The notes beneath the pieces are model-generated. The model ran no database searches. It was not told the origin of the DNA and was given only the letters and a program-made list of their open reading frames with translations. From contig NZ_VITH01000014.1 of NCBI RefSeq assembly GCF_007827815.1, positions 1 through 64,000 of the forward strand: a stretch of DNA of 64,000 nt. Reading direction: 5' to 3'. Position 1 is the stretch's first letter. Each line of letters begins with the position of its first letter. Positions 17,494 through 26,554 of the stretch are shown in pieces. The DNA comes from Azospirillum brasilense. GTDB lineage: Bacteria > Pseudomonadota > Alphaproteobacteria > Azospirillales > Azospirillaceae. The position numbers and the translations under genes were made by a program.

Positions 17494-18678
17494 TCAGCGC
17501 GCCTGCGGTCCGGGCAGGGCCGCCACGGCGGCCTGGGCCGGGACCGGCTTGACCTCGCCCCCCGGCTTCACCTTCTGCAGCCCCTCGACCACGATGCGTT
17601 CACCCGCCTTCAGCCCGTCGGAGACCAGCCAGGCGTTGTTGATCGCCCGCTCGGTCTTGATGGTGCGCGGGTTGACCTTGTTGTCGTCGCCGACGACCCA
17701 GACGCGGGCCGAGCCGTCCGGACCGCGCTGCACCGCCTCCTGCGGCACGGCGAGCGCGTTCTCGGCGACGCCCTGCTCGACGCGGGCGCGCACGAACAGG
17801 CCGGGCAGCAGCTCCTGGTTCGGGTTCGGGAAGACCGCGCGGAGCTGGACCGAGCTGGTGCCCGGATCGACCGACACGTCGGAGAACTGAAGCTCGCCGC
17901 GCTGGGGATAGGGGGCCTCCGCCGCGTGCAGGAACAGCGAGACAGGAATTTTTCCGGGCTCGGCCGGGCGGATGCGGCCGCTCTCCATGTCATGGCGGAG
18001 CTGCATGAGCTGCGAGGCGGTCTGGGTCACGTCCACATAGATCGGGTCGAGCTGCTGGACAGTGGCGAGCGCCGTCGCCTGGTTGGCGGTGACCAGCGCG
18101 CCTTCCGTCACGGCGGACTTGCCGATGCGGCCGGAGATGGGGGCGAAGACCTTGGTGTAGTCCAGGTTGATGCGCGCCAGATTGTAGGCGGCCTTGGCAG
18201 CGGCGAGCTGCGCCTCGTTCTGCTTCAGCGCGGCCATGGCGTCGTCGTAGTCCTGCTTGCTGACGACGCTGTTCTTGACGAGGTCGTTGTAGCGGCCGGC
18301 CTTGTTGCGGGCGGCCTGCAGGTTGGCCTCCGCCTTCTGGATGTCGGCCTGGGCGACGGCGAGGTTGGCCTCGTAGGTGGCCGGGTCGATCTGGTAGAGC
18401 TGGTCGCCCGCCTTGACGTCGCCCCCCTCGGTGAAGAAGCGCTTCAGCACGATGCCGCTGACCTGCGGGCGGATCTCCGCCACGCGGAAGGCCGCGGTGC
18501 GGCCGGGCAGCTCGGTGGTGACGGACAGGCTCTGCGGCTGGATGGTCGCCACCGCGACCTCCGCCGGACCGGGCGCCGGCTGGCCCCCGGCAGCGTGCTT
18601 CTTGTCCTGGCAGGCACCCAGCACCACGGTCAGGGAGGCCGCCACGGCAAGAGACAGAAATGCGTTCCTGTTGAACAT
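17494..18678 (-). CDS. efflux RND transporter periplasmic adaptor (AcrA/MexA-like)
   Basis: Membrane fusion lipoprotein of 394 residues that links the RND pump to an outer-membrane channel. It has a hydrophobic signal sequence with a lipobox-like VLGAC near residue 23. The lipoyl and alpha-hairpin domain follows, including RPQVSGIVLKRFFTEGGDVKAGDQLYQIDPATYEANLA, then the beta-barrel and membrane-proximal domains. The ribosome site (CGAGGAACGG) is good. It is the first gene of the efflux operon and is divergent from a TetR regulator. Confidence 0.93.
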   Translation of the reverse strand: MFNRNAFLSLAVAASLTVVLGACQDKKHAAGGQPAPGPAEVAVATIQPQSLSVTTELPGRTAAFRVAEIRPQVSGIVLKRFFTEGGDVKAGDQLYQIDPATYEANLAVAQADIQKAEANLQAARNKAGRYNDLVKNSVVSKQDYDDAMAALKQNEAQLAAAKAAYNLARINLDYTKVFAPISGRIGKSAVTEGALVTANQATALATVQQLDPIYVDVTQTASQLMQLRHDMESGRIRPAEPGKIPVSLFLHAAEAPYPQRGELQFSDVSVDPGTSSVQLRAVFPNPNQELLPGLFVRARVEQGVAENALAVPQEAVQRGPDGSARVWVVGDDNKVNPRTIKTERAINNAWLVSDGLKAGERIVVEGLQKVKPGGEVKPVPAQAAVAALPGPQAR

Positions 18679-18816
18679 CCGTTCCTCGTGAAAACGCCGT
18701 GATGCGGCGATGAAATGTCCTAATGAGCCAGGAATCTTCCACGTTCCGCCCGGCTTTTTTCGGGACCGGCGGAAAAGGCCGGTGCGCGCGGACGGTGCGA
18801 AATGACCCCTTTATTC

Positions 18817-18842
18817 GTACTGTCTCATACAGTACACTGTAC
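18817..18842. promoter_or_regulatory. overlapping palindromic operators between efflux operon and tetR
   Basis: GTACTGT and ACAGTAC form a 19-base palindrome (18817-18835) around CTCAT. Overlapping it, TACAGT-AC-ACTGTA (18828-18841) forms a second. Both lie in the gap between the divergent adaptor and TetR genes, the usual place for an AcrR/TtgR-type operator. Confidence 0.7.
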
Positions 18843-18887
18843 CGGACGATACATTCAGAACGACCGTTCGCGCAAGGGGGAACCGCA

Positions 18888-19598
18888 ATGCCCGACAAGG
18901 GGGCATCCACACCGTTTCAGGGCGGAATCGCCGGCGCCGGAATCGCCAGCCTCGGCATCAACAGCTTCGACACGCCCGGCTGCGGCCCGCGCGGCCAAGC
19001 GCGCTGCCGGGCGCTGCTCGACGCCGCGGCGGCGCTGTTCGTGGAGAAGGGATTCGCGCTGACCTCGCTGTCCGACATCCTGCGGCAGGCCGGCGGGTCG
19101 CGCACCACGCTCTACGAGCATTTCGGCGACAAGGAGGGGCTGTTCCGCGCGGTGATGGAGCGCCACTGCGACCGCGTGCTGGAGGAGATGTCGGCCACGC
19201 GCGCCGCCGGGCCGGCGGCGATGGCCGAGGGGCTGGAGGAGAATCTGTACCGCGTCGGCCTGCACATCGCCGGCACGCTGACCATGCCGGAAACCACCGC
19301 CATCCTGCGCATCCTGGTGTCGGAAGGCGGGCGCATCCCCGACATCGCCCGGGCCTTTTTCCAGGTCGGCCCGGAGAAGACCATCGGCTGGCTCGCCGAT
19401 TGCTTCCGCGAGTGGTCCGAGGCGGGGCGCCTGCGCATCGACGATCCGGAGGGAGCCGCCCACGCCTTCATCGGCATGGTGGTCGGCGACCTGCTGACCA
19501 AGCGGCTGATCCTTCCGGACGAACCCGTCTCGATGGAGGAATTGGAGCGTTACGTCCGTCAGTCCGTGCGGTTGTTCCTCGCAGGGACGCGGCCCTGA
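18888..19598 (+). CDS. TetR/AcrR-family repressor of the efflux pump
   Basis: Repressor of 236 residues. The helix-turn-helix (about residues 40-90) reads ALFVEKGFALTSLSDILRQAGGSRTTLYEHFGDKEGLF; the C-terminal part is a TetR ligand domain of the AefR-like type. The start at 18888 follows AAGGGGGAACC. Being divergent from the RND adaptor, with palindromes in between, it most likely represses the pump and itself. The next gene is a close paralogue on the same strand, so one copy may have a different target. Confidence 0.88.
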   Translation: MPDKGASTPFQGGIAGAGIASLGINSFDTPGCGPRGQARCRALLDAAAALFVEKGFALTSLSDILRQAGGSRTTLYEHFGDKEGLFRAVMERHCDRVLEEMSATRAAGPAAMAEGLEENLYRVGLHIAGTLTMPETTAILRILVSEGGRIPDIARAFFQVGPEKTIGWLADCFREWSEAGRLRIDDPEGAAHAFIGMVVGDLLTKRLILPDEPVSMEELERYVRQSVRLFLAGTRP

Positions 19599-19698
19599 CC
19601 GTGGACGGTGAGTGTGGGGAGAGCGGCGTATTGCCGTCTTGCCAGCGGGGGCGGCAAAGGCCATAGCTCCCGCGACGATGCGCGCGCTTGCTGTGGCG

Positions 19699-19801
19699 TT
19701 GCCCCCACCCCGGCCCTCCCCCGCTTCGCGGGAGAGGGTGCCTTCCGCGAAGCGGCGGCAGTCCCCTCCCCTGCGAAGCGGGGGAGGGTTAGGGAGGGGG
19801 C
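19699..19801. repeat. nested palindromic intergenic repeat, copy 2
   Basis: Same family as 10543-10646: left arm GCCCCCACCCCGGCCCTCC, right arm GGAGGGTTAGGGAGGGGGC, with inner GCTTCGCGGG and GCGAAGCGGG pairs. It separates the two paralogous tetR genes. Confidence 0.75.
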
Positions 19802-19829
19802 GAGGGCCGCCAGCGCAAGGAAAAAACCG

Positions 19830-20522
19830 ATGGACCGGGGAAACGCCAGGGAATTGACGGACAGGACAACGGACAAGGACGCACCCACCATCGGCCCACG
19901 CGGCCGGGCGCGCCGGCAGGCCCTGCTCGACGCGGCGGCGGCGCTGTTCGTGGAGAAGGGCTTCGAGAAGACCACGCTGACCGACATCATCGGCCGGGCC
20001 GGCGGCTCGCGCGCCACCCTCTACGAGCATTTCGGCGACAAGGAGGGGCTGTTCCGCGCGATGATGGAGGAGAACAGCGCCCGCATCCAGGAGGGGCTCG
20101 CCGCCATCCAGGCCGACGAACGGGCCGCACCCGAGGACGGGCTGACCCGCTTCGCCCTGCACATCGTCGCGGCGCTGTTCGACGACCGCACCATGGCCAT
20201 CATCCGCGTGCTGGTGTCGGAGGGCGGGCGCATCCCCGACATCGCCGAAGCCTTCTTCCGCATCGGCCCGGAAACCGCCCAGCGGCGGCTGGCCAATTAT
20301 CTGGCGCGGCAGACCGCCGCCGGCACCCTGTCCGTCGCGGAGCCGGAGACCGCCGCCCGCGGCTTCATCGGCATGATCACCGGAAACATCCTGCTGCGCC
20401 GCCTGATCCTGCCGGACCAGTCCCTCTCGTTGGAGGAGGTGGAGCGTTACGTCGGACGCGCCGTTGCCCTCTTCCTGGCGGGCGCCCGCCCCCTTCCAAA
20501 CGGGCGTCCGGACCCTTCCTAA
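19830..20522 (+). CDS. TetR/AcrR-family regulator, paralogue of the preceding gene
   Basis: Repressor of 230 residues whose N-terminal half is nearly the same as the preceding TetR (LLDAAAALFVEKGF and TLYEHFGDKEGLFRA are shared). At DNA level long stretches are identical, for example around 19112-19150 and 20020-20058. The start at 19830 follows CAAGGAAAAAA. The C-terminal ligand domain has diverged more. It probably arose by tandem duplication; its target might be the same efflux operon, or the palindrome at 20615-20632 downstream. Confidence 0.85.
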   Translation: MDRGNARELTDRTTDKDAPTIGPRGRARRQALLDAAAALFVEKGFEKTTLTDIIGRAGGSRATLYEHFGDKEGLFRAMMEENSARIQEGLAAIQADERAAPEDGLTRFALHIVAALFDDRTMAIIRVLVSEGGRIPDIAEAFFRIGPETAQRRLANYLARQTAAGTLSVAEPETAARGFIGMITGNILLRRLILPDQSLSLEEVERYVGRAVALFLAGARPLPNGRPDPS

Positions 20523-20614
20523 CAGGCTCCCGCCCGATGGTGGAGCACTGACCTTGGGCCGAGGGTCGCACGGCCGGGCACAGGAAAGCGTTAGGACCGA
20601 AGGACAGGCGTTGC

Positions 20615-20632
20615 AACATACTTCAGTATGTT
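20615..20632. promoter_or_regulatory. perfect palindrome upstream of the hybrid kinase
   Basis: AACATACT-TC-AGTATGTT has perfect 8-base arms. It lies about 65 bases before the kinase start and just after the second tetR. The form suits a TetR-type operator, so it may be the target of that regulator. Confidence 0.5.
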
Positions 20633-20695
20633 AGGGTTCACACGATCGTTTCCCTCATCCCAACGGCCCCCGGGCCGGGACGGTCGATCGTGTCC

Positions 20696-23461
20696 ATGGT
20701 TCGCTGGCTTCTGCTGCTCGTCTTCACCCTGGCCCCGCTGATCGGGTTCGAGGTCTATTCCCACACCCGGCTGCGGGTGGAGCGCGAGGCCGAACTCGGC
20801 CAGGAGGCGGTGCGCCTGCTCGACCTGATCCAGACCGAACAGCAGCGGATCGTCGACGACATCGAACACATCCTGGCCACGCTGGCGGAGGCGAACATTG
20901 CCGGCTCCGGCTGCCAGGACACCATGGAACGGCTGCGCCAGCGCCTGCCCAGCTATCTGACGCTGGGCTTCGCCGACCGGACCGGAATCATCCTGTGCTC
21001 CACCGACCGGCGCAGCGTCGGGACCGGCAGCGCCGACCAGCCGCAGATCCGGCAGGCCCTAGCCTCCGGCCTCTTTTCCGTGGGGGAGTATGTCGCCACC
21101 GAGGGGCCGCGCCGCCGCGCCCTGCCCTTCGCCCTGCCCTACGCCCGCGGGGGTGGCCAGGGAGATCAAACCGGACCGGCCGTCGTCACGGCGCTGCTCG
21201 ATCTCGATTGGCTGCGCCAGTATCAGGCGCGCAAGCCGCTGCCGCCGAACGTGACGGTCCTGCTGGCCGACCGCGGCGGCACCGTCCTCGTCCGGGTGCC
21301 GGACCTCCAGGGAATCGTCGGCCAACCGCTTCCCGAGCGGCTCGGCCTTCTTCTCAGCGGCACGGAGACGGCAACGGCGCTGACCGAGGGGCTGGACGGG
21401 AGGCCCCGCGTCACCGCCTATTCCCCGCCCGGCGCCAACGGAAGCGGTCTCGCCATCGCCGTGGGGATCGACCGGGCCGCCGCGCTGCGCAGCGTCGACG
21501 TGGCCGCGCTGTGGTCCTGGTTCCCCTTCTCGCTCATCCTGCTGCTCACCCTGACCGGCACCGCCTGGGCCATCGGGCGCCTGACCCGCCAGCGCGAGAC
21601 GGAGCGGTCGTTGCTGAAGGCGGTGCTGGAGCATCTGCGCGCCGGCGTGGTGGTGGCCGAGGCGCCCACCGGGCGGGTGATCCTGCACAACAGCGCGGCG
21701 GAACGGCTGATCGGCCAGCCCCTGGGCCGGATCGACCGCGTCGAGGACTATCCCCGCCCCTTCACCAGCGTCGCGGACAGGTCTTCGGAGACGTCCGCGG
21801 AGCTGCCGCTGGTCCGCGCCCTGCGCGATGGCGCGGTGGTGCGGCAGCAGGAGCTGCGCCGCGACACCCCCGCCGGCCCGATCACCTGTCTGGCCGACGC
21901 CGAGCCGGTGCGCGACCCCGACGGCTGCATCACGCTGGCCGTCGTCACCCTGACCGACCTCACCGAGCGCAAGGCCGGCGAGGAGGCCCTGCGGCGGAGC
22001 GAGACCCGGTTCCGCGAGCTGGTCGAGAACACGCCGGTGATGATGTGGATCAACCGGCCGGACGGCGGGCGGGAATACTACAACGCCGCTTGGCGCTCCT
22101 ACACCGGGCGCAGCCTGGAGCAGGGCGAGCGCTGGTCCTACATCCACCCCGCCGACTATCCCCGGCTGCTCGACAGCCGCGAGCGCGGCATCGCCGCGGG
22201 CGAATCCTACGGCTTCGACGTGCGCATGCAGCGCCATGACGGGACCTACCGCTGGCACGTCTGCCGGATCAACCCGATGCGCCAGAACGATCAGATCATC
22301 GCCTGGGTGGGCACCGCGGTGGACGTGCACGACAGCCGCATGGCGCGCGATGCGGCGGAGCAGGCCGACCGTTCCAAGAGCCGCTTCCTGGCGGCCGCCA
22401 GCCACGACCTGCGCCAGCCCATGCAGTCCATGTTCTTCTTCGCCGAGGCGCTGCACAGCCACGTCCATTCCCCGCGCGGGCGCGACGCCCTGGCGATGCT
22501 GGAGCGCGGGATGGAGACGCTGAAGGGCCTGCTCGACAGCCTGCTCGACGTCTCGCAGCTCGACGCCGGGGTGATCGAGCCGCGGATCGAGGACATCGCG
22601 GTCAAGCCGCTGCTCGACGACATCGGCTCCTCCTACGCCCCGGTCGCCGCCGCCAAGGGTCTCGATCTCCAGGTGGTGAACCATCACGACCTGACCGTGC
22701 GCAGCGACCGCAACCTGCTGGGGCGCATGGTGCGCAATCTGGTGGAGAACGCCATCCGCTACACCGAGCGCGGGGTGATCCGCCTGGAGTGCCACCCCCT
22801 GGACGGCCACGCCGGCATCCAGGTGCGCGACACCGGGATCGGCATTTCCGGCGAGCAGATGTCCTGGATCTTCGAGGAGTTCTATCAGGTCGGCAACCCC
22901 GAGCGGGACCGCAACCAGGGGCTCGGCCTCGGCCTCGCCATCGTGCAGAAGCTGTCGGCGCTGCTCGGCCATCCGGTGGAGGTGCGCTCCGAACTCGGCA
23001 AGGGGTCGGTGTTCCGCATCTCCGTCCCCCTCGGCGAGGCCGTGGACAGCCCGGCCCCGTCTCCCCCGGCCCGTGTGCCGGAGCGCGGGCGGCTGGCCGT
23101 CCTGATCGACGACGACGCCATCGTCCTGATGGGGCTGCGCTCGATCTTCCAGGACTGGGGCTACGACACCATCGTCGCCTCCTCCACCGAGGAGGCGCTG
23201 GAGCGGCTGCGGGCAGCCGGGCGGCGGCCCGACGTGATGGTCGCCGACTACCGGCTGCGCGAGCACAAGGTGGGCACCGAAGCCATCCTGAAGATCCGCG
23301 AACTGGCCGGCGCACCGGTCCCCGCCGTCCTGCTGACCGGCGATTCCGGCCCCGACGTGATGCAGGAGGCCGAACGGCACGGGATCGGCCTGATGTTCAA
23401 GCCGGTCACCGCCCGCCTGCTGCAGGAAGCGCTGACCCGCCAGACCGGCACCGCCGCGTGA
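20696..23461 (+). CDS. membrane hybrid histidine kinase with sensor domain, PAS and receiver
   Basis: Sensor kinase of about 921 residues. A transmembrane segment at residues 5-25 and a second near 265-290 bracket a periplasmic sensor region. Then follow two PAS domains (about 300-420 and 430-555, with LVENTPVMMWINRPDGGREYYNAAW), a HisKA dimerisation domain with the phospho-accepting His in AAASHDLRQPMQ, a HATPase domain (DTGIGISGEQ, GLGLGLAIVQKL) and a C-terminal receiver (IDDDAIVLMG, VADYRL with the phospho-Asp, FKPV). The SHDLRQP form is typical of hybrid kinases of this group. A GTG at 20690 is an alternative start. No cognate regulator is adjacent; the ligand is unknown. Confidence 0.9.
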   Translation: MVRWLLLLVFTLAPLIGFEVYSHTRLRVEREAELGQEAVRLLDLIQTEQQRIVDDIEHILATLAEANIAGSGCQDTMERLRQRLPSYLTLGFADRTGIILCSTDRRSVGTGSADQPQIRQALASGLFSVGEYVATEGPRRRALPFALPYARGGGQGDQTGPAVVTALLDLDWLRQYQARKPLPPNVTVLLADRGGTVLVRVPDLQGIVGQPLPERLGLLLSGTETATALTEGLDGRPRVTAYSPPGANGSGLAIAVGIDRAAALRSVDVAALWSWFPFSLILLLTLTGTAWAIGRLTRQRETERSLLKAVLEHLRAGVVVAEAPTGRVILHNSAAERLIGQPLGRIDRVEDYPRPFTSVADRSSETSAELPLVRALRDGAVVRQQELRRDTPAGPITCLADAEPVRDPDGCITLAVVTLTDLTERKAGEEALRRSETRFRELVENTPVMMWINRPDGGREYYNAAWRSYTGRSLEQGERWSYIHPADYPRLLDSRERGIAAGESYGFDVRMQRHDGTYRWHVCRINPMRQNDQIIAWVGTAVDVHDSRMARDAAEQADRSKSRFLAAASHDLRQPMQSMFFFAEALHSHVHSPRGRDALAMLERGMETLKGLLDSLLDVSQLDAGVIEPRIEDIAVKPLLDDIGSSYAPVAAAKGLDLQVVNHHDLTVRSDRNLLGRMVRNLVENAIRYTERGVIRLECHPLDGHAGIQVRDTGIGISGEQMSWIFEEFYQVGNPERDRNQGLGLGLAIVQKLSALLGHPVEVRSELGKGSVFRISVPLGEAVDSPAPSPPARVPERGRLAVLIDDDAIVLMGLRSIFQDWGYDTIVASSTEEALERLRAAGRRPDVMVADYRLREHKVGTEAILKIRELAGAPVPAVLLTGDSGPDVMQEAERHGIGLMFKPVTARLLQEALTRQTGTAA

Positions 23462-23511
23462 CGGTGCGCAGCGGGCCGAATCTTCCGACGACCAGCTCTT
23501 CCAACAACCGG

Positions 23512-26055
23512 TTACAGCCCCCGCACCGTCTGGAGCCCCCGCCGCACCTGCTCCGAATCGTAGGGCTTGCGCAGGACCAGCACGTCGCGGAACTCCTCCG
23601 GGAAGATCGCGGACTCGCCGTAGCCGGTGGCGAACAGGAAGGGGATGCCCAGCTCGCGCAGCCGCTCCGCCACCGGGAAGGAGGTCTCGGTTCCCAGATT
23701 GACGTCGAGAAGCGCCATGCCCGGCGGGTCGTCGGCGATGGCGACCAGCGCCTGACGGACGCTCGCCACCGTCTCCACCCGGTCGGCGCCCAGCTTCAGC
23801 AGCATGTCCTCCGCGCTCATCGCGATGATCATGTTGTCTTCCAGAAGCAGAACCGTCCCACCCAGCGGGACATCCGCCGCCGCGCAGGGCGTCACCGCCG
23901 CCTCGATCACCGCCTCCGGGCGTTCCGGCGCCACGCTGACGTGGATGGCCGGTATGGTGAAGCGCGCCTTCAGCCCGGCCAAGGCGTAGGTCACCGTCGC
24001 CTCGCCCTTCAGCTCGTGCGGGACCGAACGCTCGATGATGGTGGTGCCGAACCCCTGGCGCGTCGGCGCCTGCACGGGCGGGCCGCCGCTTTCCTCCCAG
24101 CAGAGTTCCAGGGCGTCCCGGTCGTCGAAGCTCCAATGGACCTTCACCCGGCCGCCGCTGTCGGCGAAGGCGCCGTATTTGGCAGCGTTGGTCACCAGCT
24201 CGTGCATGATCAACGCCATCACCGACAGAGCCGGCGGCGACAGCAGCACCTCCGGCCCCGACAGGACCACCCGGTCCGCCCGGCTGCCCAGATAGGCGTC
24301 GACCTCCGCCGCGATCAGCGGGCGCAGGGGCGAGGGTTTCCAGTTCTCCGCCGTCAGCTGGTCGTGCGCCCGCGCCAGCGCCTGGATGCGCCCGCCGACG
24401 ATCTCCGCAAACTCCTCGACGCGGGTGACGCCGGCCCGGCTCTGGACCAGCAGCGCGCGGACGAGGCTGAGGATGTTGCGGACCCGGTGGTTCAGCTCGG
24501 CGATCAGCAGCTCCTGCCGCTCGCGGGCGGTCCGGCGCTCCTCCTCCGCCTGGTCGGCCAGCCGCAGCACCACCTCCATCAGCGTGATCCGCAGCGAGTC
24601 GGCGATGCGCAGGTCGGCCTCCGTCCAGGGCTCGGACTGACCGTGCACCGTTTCCTTCCACGCCTCGAAGCTCTTGCGCGGGGTCAGCCGTTGCCCGTTC
24701 GGGCCGGGCTCCACCGGCTTGTCCGGGTTGCCGGCCCAGGTGACGGTGCGCACCGACTCCCGGCGGAAGAAGATGATGTAGTCGCGCGGTTTGCGCGACA
24801 CCGGTATGGCCAGCATGCCGGCGGCGCGCTCGGCGAAATCCAGCGCCGGCTGGTGGACCTGTCCGATCTCGCTGGTAGCGAAGACGCGGCTGGCGTGCGC
24901 GCGGTTGAGCATGCGCACCAGCCCGAGCAGCTCCTCCGGCGTCGGGGTGCTGCCGTCCACAAGGGTCTGGCCGCCCAGCACGATGGCGAAGCCGTCGCTG
25001 CGGATGTAGTGGCCGACCTCGCCGCGCAACCGCTCCAGATTCTCCATGGAGGAGGCGCCGTCGGCCATCACCGCCATGATGCGGGTGTGGAGCAGGCGCG
25101 CCTTGGCCTCGTAGGCCTCCTCGCGGTCGCGTTCGACGCCCTCCAGAAGGAAGGAGAACATCTGGCCGTACAGCTCGGCCGCCGTGCGCCGCTCCAGCGA
25201 CAGCCGCCGTGGCACCATGTTGTGGCAGGCGAACAGGCCCCACAGCTTGCCGCGGCGCAGGATCGACACCGACAGCGAGGCGGCGACGCCCATGTTGCGC
25301 AAATACTCGCAATGGATGGGCGACACGCTGCGCAGAACGCTCATCGACAGGTCGAGCGGTTCGCCCTCCGGTCCGACGGGCGGCAGGATGGCCGCAGGCG
25401 GCGCGTCCACATCGTTGATGCAGCGCAGCCAGTTCCGCTCGTACAGCGCGCGGGCCTGCTTCGGGATGTCCGACGCCGGGTAGCGCAGCCCCAGATAGGA
25501 CGGCATGCCGCGCACCGCGGATTCCGCGATCACCTCGCCCGCCCCGTCGCGGTCGAAACGGTAGATCATCACCCGGTCGAAGCCGGTCAGCGACCGCAGC
25601 TGCCGCGCCGCCTCGCGGCAGCAGGAGTCGAAATCGGGGGTGCGCTGGAGCCGCCCGATCATCGCGCGGACCATGGAACCGACGTCCAGCTCGCTGTCCG
25701 GCTCGCTCGGCTCCGCCTCGATGATGATCGACTGGCCGGACAGATGGACCGCGATGTCCAGCGGCAGCGCGTTGGCCGACAGCTTCACCCGGAAGGCGCG
25801 CTCCACCGACCCGTTGATCAGGGAGAGCTGGAGCCGGCCGCGGATGGCGTGCAGCGCTTCCTCGTCCATCACCTCGGTCAGGGGAAGCCCCAGCAGGGCG
25901 TCGGGCTCCACCCCCAGCCACGCCCCGATGTTGGACGAAGCGTGCTTGACGATCCAATCCGTCGACAGCGCGATCAGGAATCCGCTTGGTTGGATGGACC
26001 CGACGAGATGGATCGGCTCCCGGTCGCAATTGCTCAAGTCTACGCCACCGTTCAT
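23512..26055 (-). CDS. bacteriophytochrome with HWE-type histidine kinase and receiver domain
   Basis: Red/far-red light sensor kinase of 847 residues. The PAS domain starts at the N-terminus with Cys10 (LSNCDREPIHLVGSIQPSG), the biliverdin-binding cysteine. The GAF domain carries YPASDIP at 192-198 and the conserved SPIHCEYLRNMGV (His248). The PHY domain follows with WAGNPDKP and an RxSFxxW-type tongue. The kinase is of the HWE/HisKA_2 class (ELNHRVRNILSL), and a receiver domain closes the protein (LLEDNMIIAMS, LLDVNLG, LRKPY). It is a complete light-sensing phosphorelay unit. It converges with the hybrid kinase; no haem oxygenase gene for chromophore synthesis is seen in the window. Confidence 0.94.
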   Translation of the reverse strand: MNGGVDLSNCDREPIHLVGSIQPSGFLIALSTDWIVKHASSNIGAWLGVEPDALLGLPLTEVMDEEALHAIRGRLQLSLINGSVERAFRVKLSANALPLDIAVHLSGQSIIIEAEPSEPDSELDVGSMVRAMIGRLQRTPDFDSCCREAARQLRSLTGFDRVMIYRFDRDGAGEVIAESAVRGMPSYLGLRYPASDIPKQARALYERNWLRCINDVDAPPAAILPPVGPEGEPLDLSMSVLRSVSPIHCEYLRNMGVAASLSVSILRRGKLWGLFACHNMVPRRLSLERRTAAELYGQMFSFLLEGVERDREEAYEAKARLLHTRIMAVMADGASSMENLERLRGEVGHYIRSDGFAIVLGGQTLVDGSTPTPEELLGLVRMLNRAHASRVFATSEIGQVHQPALDFAERAAGMLAIPVSRKPRDYIIFFRRESVRTVTWAGNPDKPVEPGPNGQRLTPRKSFEAWKETVHGQSEPWTEADLRIADSLRITLMEVVLRLADQAEEERRTARERQELLIAELNHRVRNILSLVRALLVQSRAGVTRVEEFAEIVGGRIQALARAHDQLTAENWKPSPLRPLIAAEVDAYLGSRADRVVLSGPEVLLSPPALSVMALIMHELVTNAAKYGAFADSGGRVKVHWSFDDRDALELCWEESGGPPVQAPTRQGFGTTIIERSVPHELKGEATVTYALAGLKARFTIPAIHVSVAPERPEAVIEAAVTPCAAADVPLGGTVLLLEDNMIIAMSAEDMLLKLGADRVETVASVRQALVAIADDPPGMALLDVNLGTETSFPVAERLRELGIPFLFATGYGESAIFPEEFRDVLVLRKPYDSEQVRRGLQTVRGL

Positions 26056-26337
26056 AGCCGCACCGCCCGCGTCATTCGGCCACCATCGTCATTGTTCCGG
26101 CGTTCCTCAAATTTGTTCCATGCATCCGGATGGGCCGATGATTTGCCGATCCCTTGGCTTATTCCATGCCAACACACCGAAGCGGACTTAAAGCACGTCG
26201 TGTCCCTAAAATAATCCAAAATCGGAAAGGGACCAATGCCGCCGCTCTCGGCAAAAAGCCTTACGCCGGCGGCCGCTCCACCCGATGGACGTCTGCGACA
26301 TTTTGGCTGAAAGGCCGGGCCGCCTTACGAAACGGGC
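26056..26337. other. gap between bacteriophytochrome and the pyk promoter
   Basis: Divergent promoter region of the phytochrome gene (leftward) and pyk (rightward), 499 bases in all with the pyk leader. No protein-like frame or stable hairpin was recognised in this part. Confidence 0.4.
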
Positions 26338-26367
26338 TTGCCTTTCAATCTGATATACTAGTATTTT
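26338..26367 (+). promoter_or_regulatory. pyk promoter with embedded palindromic operator
   Basis: TTGCCT (26338-26343) and TATTTT (26362-26367) are 18 bases apart and fit -35 and -10 boxes. The spacer contains CTGATATACTAG, and ATACTAGTAT is a perfect palindrome at 26355-26364. The same layout occurs before dctP and on the minus strand at 14166-14194. The implied pyk leader would be about 180 bases. Confidence 0.6.
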
Positions 26368-26554
26368 ATTTGCGAAGGACAGACGCGCAGCCCGGCCGGC
26401 CCAAGCCCGCCCGTGCCGCGAGCGCATCCCCCAGGACCGCACCGACCGCCGCGCGCCGCATCCGTCACGCCGGCTCTGGCGCGGCGGTCTTACCGATGAA
26501 CGCCCGCGCGCCGCGCCCGCCGTCCCCGCCCTCTTTTGCGGAGCCCGTTTCGAT

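Noticed and set aside
15060..17552. An 830-codon open frame opposite the RND pump
   Set aside because: Histidine/arginine/valine-rich translation with no domain; the pump on the other strand is certain.
21059..26029. A 1656-codon minus-strand frame spanning the hybrid kinase and the phytochrome
   Set aside because: It is antisense to the kinase and out of frame in the phytochrome; composition is arginine/glycine repeats without a fold.
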